64,000 nucleotides of DNA, from positions 50,938,671-51,002,670 of the forward strand of contig CM031614.1 in the NCBI GenBank assembly GCA_018398815.1. Direction: 5' to 3'. The position numbers were made by a program, and so were the translations under genes. The DNA comes from Conus ventricosus. Its lineage: Eukaryota > Mollusca > Gastropoda > Neogastropoda > Conidae. Every line of letters starts with the position of its first letter. Within the stretch, counting starts at the first letter, position 1. The notes under the pieces are model-generated. The model saw nothing but the letters and a program-made list of their open reading frames with translations. It was not told where the DNA came from and did not search any database. Of the stretch, positions 48,505-60,500 are shown piece after piece.

Positions 48505-51500
48505 ACTTCATATTTCTTCTACATTTATCAGTTTTTCTGTACCTTTCTCCCCTCCCCTCTACACACACACACACACTCACACACACACTCATATAACACA
48601 CACACACTTACACACACTCACACATCACACACACCACACACACTCACACACATGTACACACACACACACACACACACATACAACACACACACACGCACTC
48701 TCATATCTGTGTCTTACAGGGTCGTCGGGATCAGGCTTGGTGTTGGAGGAGTTGAGGCGGTCGATGATCTCTTTCAAGTCTTGTCCCATGCGTTTCAGCT
48801 GAGCATCTAGACTCTCAGCCAGTTGGTACCTGGATGGGTCACACGTAAGAAAAAGCGAAAATCAATTATTCATTTTTTTTCCCTTCATATTCTGTAACCA
48901 TCCTGGCTACACAACCTACTTGCATCAACAACAACAAATACTCTTCCCTTTACTGTATTAATGAACACAATTTCAAATACTTTGACAGATTTTGTGTTTC
49001 TGCCGCTGCATTGATGTGCCTTTGTGCAGTGTGTGTGAGAATGCATGCATTTTGTAAAGTAAGGTAATGTTGCTTATAGCCCAGCCAACCGCAGAGGGCC
49101 GTATCAGGGCTGTCACCATGTTAAAGTCAACTCACAAGTCATTATGTAAACAAACAAAACAACAACAAACAAACAAAAAGCACACAACCCTTTAAAACAC
49201 ACCTTCTAAAAACACTGAAAATTTTTTTCAAAATCTTTCCTCCATAAAATCTTAGATCTGATGAAAAATGTTAAATTCTTTCTGAAACTCAAAGATCACA
49301 TCAGGTGGGACATCTCTGAACAAAGGTTTTCAAGGAGTCTGCTGTAAAGTATTCATGTCTCACATCATGCAAGTCCCAACCCTCTAAAAGAATATGTTTC
49401 ACTGTGAGTGGTACATGACATGCATTTTGCGTAGTGTTAGATGTCGGCAGGTATGCGAACAGAAAGCGGGAGTGTTTGTAATGTATGTGATGGGTTGGGT
49501 ATGCATGTGTTGGGAATGAAAATGATCTGTAAGTTACTCAAAGATCAACAGAGATGGAGCGCAAAGGAGTCTTCATCATTATGGTTTTCATTAATGGTGA
49601 GTACTTTCTTTTATTTTTTAAAGTATGCATTCATTAGAGTGTCAATATTCTGTCTCAAGCTGTCATAAGCATCAAAATGTAATGCACCACATACAAACAC
49701 TACTGCCGATGTGGCTCCATGCATATGTCTGCAGGAGCATATGTAGTACCCAACACGCATACATGAGCATGAACAAGTAGTATGTGAGTTAGGTTGAACA
49801 TTTTTCGTTCCTTTCTGTTCAAGACTATCAACATCATCTCACAAAGCACCATGGAGCTATGTATAGCATTCTCTATTCCATCTTGAATAAACATGGATTT
49901 AAAACAGACGTTATCAAGACTACAAACTTTCAGCACTCACGTGTGTTCTCTCTCGAGATCAGCATGTTGCTGGTAGGATATGGCGGGCATAGCCTCGAGG
50001 GCAGCTTCTAGCGGGGTCAGGAGGTCACCGAGCTCTCGCTGCTGACTGTGCACAAAGTCCAGCTCATGGTCCAACTTCTGCTGCTCCAGTTTGACTCGCT
50101 CCAGGTCTGCATTCAGCTGCACAATCTGGGGGCCGGCAAAGCCATTGTGATGTAGTTCTACCCAATTTTCATTATGGTAAAATATTTACTTGACTGCAGA
50201 AATAAAAAATGCTAACACACAAATAAAAACACTGTCTGCATTCAGCTGCACAATCTGGGGCCAGCAAAGCTACTGTAATGTAGTTCCACCTAATTTTTAT
50301 AAAGCTTATTATGGTAAAATATTGACTTGATTGCAGAAATAAGAAAAGCTAACACACAAAAGCTCTTTCCTGTTGGGCTCAGAACAGACATGCATGAAAT
50401 GTACCCACATAATCTGAACATGGCACGCCCATGATACTGTTGTTTAAACAACAAACCAACCAAAATTCTAGTTTTTAATATCCCACAACCCGTTGGTCAC
50501 AGGGGCCAGAGAACAGTGAGGGTGAGCATACAGTATGGAGATTCACCTAGTCAAGAGCATGGAATTATTGGTGACGAGACGCATCCCTCTCTTTCTGCTG
50601 CCTTAATCTGTCCTGAACTAAACCCATATACTGTTGGGTGGATGGAACAGTTTTCAAGCCTCCAGAATCCACCCCATGAACGATTCAAACCCATGACTAT
50701 CATTTCCACAGCCTAACACTTTTGACCATTTGACTACAGACAGGGTTCATACAGACTTGAAGAAACAAAATTCCCATCCTTTTCCCATCCTTTCCTAACC
50801 CCAGCACAGGTTTTCCTAACCATGTTATATTTCATACACATATGGTAACCGGCAGGTAAATTTTCATTTTCTATACACTAGCTTCAATTAAAAGTCGCAA
50901 TGTGGGCGATTTTCGGACAATTAGAGTTTATTTGTTTGTGCCTTTGTTGTTGGGTTTCTATCTCTTTGCTTTTGAAGATGCTTGTTTGAGTTTTTGAAGA
51001 TGCTTGTTTTGAGTTTTCGAAGATGCTTGTTCAATTTTCCCAAACCTTCCCAACCCACAGACACCAAATGCCATATTTCCCAAACTTTTACAAACGAGAA
51101 AAGGACCATCCGTTTTTCCCAAACCATCCCAACTATTCCCAACCGGTGGGAACCCTGTCAGACCCCTGTAACAAAGTACTGCAAACCAAAAATAAATCTC
51201 TTCCCTCATTCACCCATTTCAAATCCCCACCCCCCCCCTCCCCCCCATTCCACACCCCTTAACACACCTTCTCCCCATTGTCGATGACCAGTCGGTCCCA
51301 GGCGTTGACCTGTGTGGCTTGCATGAGGAAGTTTCTCTCCTGCTCCTCCAGCTCCGACATCCATTTGTTGGTCTCCTCTTCCAGCTGTTTGTAGGTCATC
51401 TGACGCCCAACCTTGGCCCCGCCTTCCGCGGTTGTTGCGGCTGCCGCTGCGGATGTGGCTGTGGTGGTGGTGGTGGTGGTGGACGCGGCAAGGCTAAGAA

Positions 51501-54500
51501 CGATGAGAAATTTGAGAGTTATTGGTGGCTTTTATGTTCAGAACTTGTGACACGACTGACTGCACATATGAAGACACAAGTTGACCAATGTCTTCTTTTA
51601 GCACTTCGCCATTTGCACATCTGCAGATCAAAATATCTAATCATGCGTAAACATCAATCAAACAACCAATGTAAACTTTGATAAAGATCCTGTCAACTGA
51701 TTTATCTTCGAGACAAAAACAACAACAACAACAAACACAGATATACACACTCAACTACCATGGTCGAAAAAAACTACAACCTGATCAACAGAGCAACATT
51801 TCTATTAAGGGTACAAATCAACTTCCCCTATTCTAACAGAAGCAAATGGCAGACCCATGTACCCAGAAAATGCCAAGAGTGTTTTTCTTATTATTGGTCT
51901 TGGCAGTACCTTCATCAAAATATTTTTTCTGAAGACTTTTCAACCACAGATGATTGGCACATGAACATAATTGGAAAAAACTGCTACAGCTTGACAACGT
52001 TGAAACTCACAGACTTTGTGGTGAAAAGCAACTTTAAAACACACATGTAACCACATTAGGTATATTTTTGAAAGTGTGTTGTATTTGCTGTGAAAATGGT
52101 GTACAAAATACAACCACAATGTACAGTTGTACAAATCTGGAATAGCATGCGTGTATAATGAAAGGGAAAATCTGGAACCAGAAGAATACATTGTACAGTA
52201 ACAGGGAAAGGGAAAACAGGACTCTCCACAAAACAATTAACATAAGTTCAACTGTCATGCTGTGCATATATCTAAGAGACAATGACTGTAAGCACCGAGA
52301 CTTTCAAGGGGAACGTTTTATTGTCTCGCTTTAATTTCCTACTGTTCACCTTCTGTCAGAGTTCCCTTCGCTTTCCCAGGTGACCAGCAACTCTCAGACA
52401 GCATGGTCACCATATGCTTGGACAGAATTATCAAAACTGTGGGCCCCCTCTCAGATTCCTATACATGCCCAGCTTGTGAGCTTCAAACTCAACAGTTTGA
52501 TCTAGATGCAAAGTGAGGCGACTGCAGGTGGAAATCTAAACAAATTTCAAAAAGTATTTACATGGCTCCACCGAAAAACGTAGACAAACGAATCACAAGA
52601 CAAAACACGACACGTTTCGACCTCTTAGGTCTTCTTCAGGCAAGATACACAACACTCAGGACGACAACGAACGAGCACACGCTTGTCTTAATCCAGTTCA
52701 GCAGGAGATGGGCCTTATAAATACTTGGTGAAATTTGACAGTTTGATACTATCAGTGATGAACAGACAGCTAAGCTGTGAACAAGGGATGGACAGTAAGC
52801 TAATCAGAACAACGGGAATGGGTGACTGCTTTCACTATGAACAATGGAACTCTATGCACTAAATGGCAAAGATACTTATCCTCCCTACACTATATCTAAG
52901 GGGGCTGAGAGGGTGTTGCAGAGAGGGTTAAAAAAAGAGACAGAGACACGCAAACTAAAACAGAAAAACAGAGCCAAATTGTACCATCAACTTCCAACAC
53001 GGAGAGTTTTCAGTATATGCTGCTTAGTCTTATCATTGCGCTTAACAAGACAGAAAAAAATAATAATAAGGAATTGGATGTTACGAATTTGCACATTTGG
53101 GCCTGAACATCGCAATCTGATTAATTTTTAAGAAAAGAGAAAAAAAAAACATACGCTTAACACACATCTATGCAAATTCATGTCCTTACCTAGGTGCAGA
53201 GGACGTAAGATTCAGTGAAAAGCCAGTGGATGCTGTGCTGGCTGCCGCTGTTGTTGCTGTTGTTGTCAAGCCCTGTTTTGGTGCACCTAGACCCAGACTG
53301 GGTGCGCTAGTGCCCAGAGAAAACCCTCCACTGGTTGCCGTGGTGACAGACGCTGGTGTGGCGAAGGAGAACGATGGTGTGGTTGCAGCTGTGGTGGAGG
53401 CTGGGGCCGCAGCGGATGAAGCTGGGGTCAAGCCGAAGAAACCTCCACCAGCAGCTGCTGGCACCTGGGGGGCAACTGTCGCACCTGCACATGATAGATC
53501 AACGTTTCCTGCAAACTTTTTTTTTTCTTCTCTTCTCTTCCTCTTTTTTTTTTTTTTTTTTTTTGCTCCCCCCCCCAAAAAAAATCATTATACACGACAA
53601 AAACTACTCTTTCACTCTTTTACTTGATCATCTTCCAATACATACCGTAAAGTTCGGACTATAAGCCGCGACTTTTTTCCCCAGCTTTAAACCGTGCGGC
53701 TTAAACAACGATGCAGCTTATTTGCAGATTTTTCCGATTTCAGGAGCATCACACCCTCGTCTATTCTTAGCTTCTCTGTAACTCACCATATCGTGTTTAC
53801 TGTTCACGAATTTTTCGATGAGCTCAATGTTAAAGTGTTAACTGTTCATGTTGTTACAGCGTTAACTGCTCACATTTTAGAATTGAAGCCGCACACATTG
53901 AAGCATTCAGACCATTATCAATGTTTAATCTTGACTAACACCAGCTGAATTACAAACAAAATAACTAAGCATTGGCATGGTATTAAGCGAAATAAAACGA
54001 TCGAATCGTTTCATTAATGTTCTGGTATGCGTTATCTTACCAAGTGCGTCTTGCAATTCAGAAACGATTAGCGCATTCGACTCGGTCATTGTCAGACCTT
54101 GGCTTCGATCCGCCATTGTTGAAATCATGGACAGGGAGTGAAGGTTTGCATTTGATACCTTCGCTTTGATTGGCTTGCGCTTTCAAGTACTCAACCAATC
54201 GCTTAGCTTGATACACCAATGAATGCAGGAGAGAACTGCCTTTCTAGCACATCGTTAATGTGTTGGTTTTTTCGCTATTTTTCTTAAGCAATGATGTTGG
54301 AAAGACAACACTTGTAAGAAGCCTCATAAAAACTTTGATTCTAATTGATTCAAACACATCGTACTAAAAAATAAAAAAAAGACTGAAGTAAAGCTGGAAA
54401 CATGCTCTTGTATTCTGACCTATTTAAACGCCAACGAATGCAATGAACACAATGTATGTGTTGATTTTCGACACTATGTAAACTCAATGCTCGGCCAGCT

Positions 54501-57500
54501 GCCGCCTGCAGCACATCGGACCGTGTTGTATATATCTGCGGCTTATAAACCAGTGCGGCTTATTTGTGAAAAAAGTTCAGATTTTAAAATTTTTTAGTGG
54601 GTGTGGCTTATATACAGGTGCGCTCGTTAGACCGAACTTTACGGTACACACACACACACACACACACACAGAGAAGGATAAAAGATATCCCCCTGTGACC
54701 TTCACTCTTATATACACACACACACACAACCCCCTGCAGCAACACCCTCTTCCTGCCCAAACAAACAGAAAAAGCTGGGGAAACCCCCTGTCAACATCTC
54801 ATCATCCCATTGCCAGCAAGCAATCAGGTTTCCAATAAAGACAACATTCCTAGGGACAACAGAGGTCAATACTGACAAGTCCTACTGTTCCAATCTGATG
54901 GAAGATACTGACAAGTCCTGCTGTTCCAATCTGATGGAAGATACTGACAAGTCCTGCTGTTCCAATCTGATGGAAGATACTGACAAGTCCTACTGTTCCA
55001 ATCTGATGGAAGATATTGACAAGTCCTACTGTTCCAATCTGATGGAAGATACTGACAAGTCCTACTGTTCCAATCTGATGGAAGATACTGACAAGTCCTA
55101 CTGTTCCAATCTGATGGAAGATACTGACAAGTCCTACTGTTCCAATCTGATGGAAGATACTGACAAGTCCTACTGTTCCAATCTGATGGAAGATACTGAC
55201 AAGTCCTACTGTTCCAATCTGATGGAAGATACTGACAACTCCTACTGTTCCAATCTGATGGACAAGGAAATAATTTCTTAAAAATACAAAGAAAAATGGA
55301 ATACTTGTATGTCTCAGAACACAGTATGTACATCTGTCCATAAAACATTAGTCATTCACAAATCAACACAAGAGAAATTTAAAGAGCACATAATCCAGCT
55401 CCTTAGTACTCACCCAGAGATGGGGCTTGTGCAGATGTTGTTGTAGGAGCACCCAGCAGTGAGGCTAAGGAGGAGGCTGTTGTGGCCGGTGTACCTATCC
55501 GCCCATCATATACCAGTGTATATAAGAAAACTCCAATTCACGACTTCACCACCATACAAAAATTCAGTTTCTAACTTTCACATTCTATTATTTAAAAAAA
55601 CAAACAAACATAGCGCAAAAAAAAAGTGTGTGCCTTTGTCATTCCCACTGACTTGAGGTCTATCCATTCCAGTGAACAGATGATCATTAAAATTGTCAAG
55701 CATATTGTAAATCTGAGTGATAAACTTGTATGATGCCTTAAAAACATTGTCATATTTTGTCTCATTTAATCTATGCCCATCCCAAAGACAAGCTTTCAGC
55801 AAACTTTTTAAAAGCATGCACTTTCACAGGCTAAATGGACACACATCTCAAACCTGAACACTGATCTCGCAAACACCGAAAATTCATGTGCTACCTGACT
55901 CTGAACGACTCACACACTATCCCCTTGCATCTCACAACAGTTCAAAGCTGAAAAATAAAGATGAAAGCCATGTGGATATTTGACTTTTCCATCCAGATCA
56001 ATGTAGTCATCTAAAGTAAGAAAAAACAAATACTGCTAGTATATATTCACCCTGATGAGTAAAAGGACATTGCTGGTATATATATTTACCCTGATAAATA
56101 AAAGAAATACAAACACAACTGCTAGAAAAAAAAAGTTTAATCTCAATAAACCATATATATATATATATATTTATCCTGATAAATAAAAGAAATACAAACA
56201 CAACTGCTATAAAAAAAAAGTTTAACTTCAATAAACCATGTCGCCTTTGTGTGAGGCACATATTTCTGTCAACTCCAAGACACTGAAAGGAAAACACACT
56301 TTTCCAACTCATGAAGGTTTGGAGTTCTATCTTTGGCTTTGGATACCAGTTAAGATTGAAAAAAAAAACCCTAATCTTTTCACTGCAATGGTAGAGTCTG
56401 ACTATATTTTCTTCCCAATGCAAAGTTGAAGTCTTGTGTACAAGAAATTTAGAGGACACTCAAAATCCACAAAATCAATATAACAATAAAAACTGGGATG
56501 CACATCACAAAGTTGTTACTGAGTGTTGGTCATCAACTTTGAAGCAAGTCTGTGCAGGATGAAGAAATAACAATTCAGGTATGAAAAGAAAACTAACAAC
56601 ATAAAAAAACGACCCCCAAGTCCAAGCTTCAGTACTTTCATTATATTATCTTACTTGCAGCAGCGGCAGCAGCAGTCGTGGCGGCAGTGGATTGTGGTGT
56701 AGGCAGCAAGCTCTGAGCACCAAACTGTAGGCCAGTTGGTGCTGTCGCCGTGGTCGCTGTTCCAGTGCCACCTGCACCTGAAGAGAGCAGGGTCGATTCA
56801 ATTACCTCATGAAGAATATGTCTCTGCACCTGATCTCAGAATAGCGATAAAAATATCACAAGTAAACAGAGGTACAACAGCTGCAATGATGGAGATATAT
56901 TTTATGCAGTCAGCTGAGCTTCTTATCCCACCAAACTAAAGCTTTGTTCACAGTAGCCAAGAGAGAATTTTGATTGCCTTTTTTTTTGTGTGTGTGATTT
57001 TGAAATGAAGAGATTTTCTCATACTCACTGTCTGACAAAGTAGGCCATCTCCGACTCTTGACTTGCTCTACCCCTGATGCACACTCTGGAGGCTACAAAC
57101 AATGGTCCTAGAGAAGGGACTGGAGAACTCTGTGCACTGTCTTCCCGTAACCCAAGATTTATGTGGGTCAGGGATAGAGGAAATCACGAGGACATCATGG
57201 CACAGTGTATGACACCAAACAGTAAGACACATCTGAGACTTTCTGATCAAGAGCTAGAGACAAAAGTACTCTCCCTTTATTTATTGCAAACCAAGTCATG
57301 CCAGTGGGTGCCCCGTCAAAATGATACTTTGGGCAGGGGAGGGCATGGAGGAGGTACGGATTAAAAGGGTAATGAAAGCCGGACTTTCTCATAAATATTT
57401 CAAATAACTCACAAAATTGTACCTCAGATGGCGAAAAAAGGCAAGCTCCTTCTAATCCATTGACCATAGAAATTATTAACATCTTTCCCCAATTTTTGTG

Positions 57501-60500
57501 GGAGAAGGAGGGGTGTAAAAAAAAATCAGTTGCAAAGATTTTCCCAAAACTACGCTCACCCTATTCACAAAATGCTAACAGACCATGAAATAAAATTTCA
57601 GCAGAAAAACTTTACACACATACTTAACCCGTTGACTGCCCTTGCATGAACGGAGTTCGAGGTGGTTTCTGGAAGGCTGTGTGCCACACATCGAACGCCG
57701 TTCGAGGTAATTTCATCATCAAAATTCGGCAATTTAAAGAAGGGAAGCAAGGAGAACAAATGGTTTAAATGGTTGTAGGGACCCTAAAGGACGGTTTCTT
57801 CCCTTTCACGGGTCGCTGACTGACCAGCTCGCGTCCATTCGGATGATTATACTTCGACAAGGTTCGGCCGAGTCATTTTCGGTTCAAGAGGGCGAGTTGA
57901 GCAGACAGTTTGTTCTGGCGCGTGCCGTTTTCAAACGATCTAATGCTCTTGAAGTGCTTCAAGAAGTTATCCGAGACCGTGAAAGCGATGATGAAGACTT
58001 CAGAGAAGTGGAATGAAGCGATTCGGAGGAGGAAGAAAGCGATCACAATCAACACCACCCTTTGCTATCAGAGATTGGTGTTGATGACGAAGCTGATCCC
58101 CGACTTCGAACCGAGCGATACTGGCGCAAGTGGGGCCGAATCGGAGAGTGACGAGCCGATTCTGTCTATGTCGACTGCCCCTCCCTCCTTTCGTGAGAGG
58201 TCGGGAGGGGAGTCGAGGAAGGGGAGGGGGTTCAGGACAATGGCGAGGGTCCAGTGTGAGGGGGCGTGGCAGAGGAAGAGGACAAGCTTTACCAGGACTG
58301 GAGTGTCCCCTATGATATGGGTTGCTTAACATTTTATACATTGTCAGATGTTTGTCCTGAAGTTCAAAGGATACTAACACCAGTTTTTGTGGTATTTCAT
58401 TGTGATTTTAGTGCTATAGTTTTGTTTATGTTCTGAAAGTGTCTGTTTTTCAAACAAAACATTCATTATATATAGTTTTGGTCTACTCATTACAAACAAA
58501 ATCAAACTATTGTGATATCTGGCTGTAGCCAAGGATATAACAAGAAAATTTCCCAAGTATCTAAGATATCTATCCAGAATTGAAAGAGCAGTGGGCATAT
58601 TAGTGAACCTACCTAAGAAAACAGAATTGTGTCCCTTGATACCTGGATTGTACTGTAACCCAGAAATACATAGATTTATCATATAAAACAACAATTGTGG
58701 GTTGTACATTCACTACGAAATATTTACACAGGTGTTCAGTAAACACTAAAACCACTCTTTGCACGGTTTGTATGTTTTTTGTTTTGCTGCTGTGGGGTTT
58801 TGTATGCTTGCAAAGTATAATATAAAAAAATAAAATTATAAGATTATTTATTATACTCAGAATGAACAAAATCAAATATCATTTGCAGATATTATAGCGC
58901 TGCCCTGGTATAAGAAGAAAACATGCCAAAAATCTAAGAGATATCTCCACAAGTAAATGAACACTGATCAAATTAGTGAACCTATCCCAAAAAGTCAAAT
59001 TTTGCTTCGGGACACAGAAGTACAAAACTGATACAAAATAGCGGCAGTCAAGGGGTTAAAGTGTGGCAGGCCTGAGAATATCAGAAGCAAATTTAATTAG
59101 CAAAACTTTACAAACTATACAACATACAGACAGCATCAAAACTACATAATATTCAGAAAACACACAGTGAAAAAGATAGCAGAAACGATTGGATCAGCAA
59201 TATCCCTACAGCAGCTCTTAAGCATACTGATAAAATAATGTGGCAACAGTCAAGAAATGACATTTTGATGGAAAATGATATGGCAACAAGCGAGCGGTCA
59301 AATATAAAGCAAACTGATGCTACTTTGATGGTCTGGCTCATCATACTCTTCCTCTGTTGATTATATGATAATAAAAAACAAGCACTTCCATTCTGTCACC
59401 CATCAAATGGTACTAGTCTACTACTCCCCCACAGCTTACTTTAACTACCCATACACACCCACACTCAGTCTCATTCTATTGCAGTGCCAGCATTAGCAGT
59501 CAACAAAGAGCTGCCACTATCAAGTAGGGCCACAATGCATTGCTGTAAGGTCACTCTGATAATGTTCAGGCAGACCTTTTCTGGTCTAACTTACAAATAG
59601 CACTGTCAACAAGCAACAAAGAACTATAACAGCACCCTGAAACATGACTAAACTCCGATGAAAATTACTTGCAACTTCTCTTATTCTGTCAGCTTGTCTG
59701 GGTCTGCATCTATGAGTGATATCACAGCACCTAAAAATAAAAGTCCTGAACATTTAATTGAGTTTGTTTCACAACCACCTAACTGAGAAAGAGTTGTTGC
59801 AGGTATAGAGGATTACTAACTTAACATATTTATCAGAATTAAAAACAAACCAAAACACATATTCACTTTGGCTAGAAACAAATAATATACAGACTGCAGT
59901 AAGAAACAAAACAAAAAAACAAGTTATACAAATCTATAACAACAAACTTGTGTCTTCTGCCAGACCATTATTCACATGCCATTTCCACAACAGATGCAAG
60001 TGCCCTTACTCAGTCCAAAGCTGAACCCAGGGGCGGTTGCTGTTTGGCTTGCAGGCATGGCACCAGCACCCCCCAATGAAAATCCCCCGGCTGTTGCTGT
60101 AGGCTTCATCCCACTAGCTGGAGTGGTTCCCCCTGCCCCCAAAGTAAAGCCACCCGCTCCTGACGCCGGCTGGGATGCCGCTGCTGTTGGCGCTGCACCA
60201 AAGCTGAACCCTCCAGCCTGACCGCCAGATGGCACTGCACCGCCAAAGGTAAAGCCACCGCCAGGAGCTGCTGCCGGTTGAGCACTGGCAATTGTAGCGG
60301 AAGCATTGGCAGGCGCTCCGAAGCCGAAGCCTCCTGTTGGAGCACCGGTGCCCCCAGCAGCTGTGTTGGGGGGGCCACCGAAACTGAATCCGCTGCCTGC
60401 AGGCTGAGCAGGAGCTGCTGTAGTAGCTGCTGTTGATGGCTGGCTGCCAAAGGAGAAACCTCCTGTGGCCCCAGTGGCTCCTGTTCCGAAGGCAAAGCCC

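Noticed and set aside
54850..55348. 127-163-codon frames with a 12-residue repeat
   Set aside because: By-product of a 36-bp minisatellite inside a NUP62 intron; no splice or start context.
57910..58329. 139-codon frame as a host gene
   Set aside because: Lies within TTAA-flanked piggyBac ends; the alternative frames give the acidic transposase N-terminus with stops.
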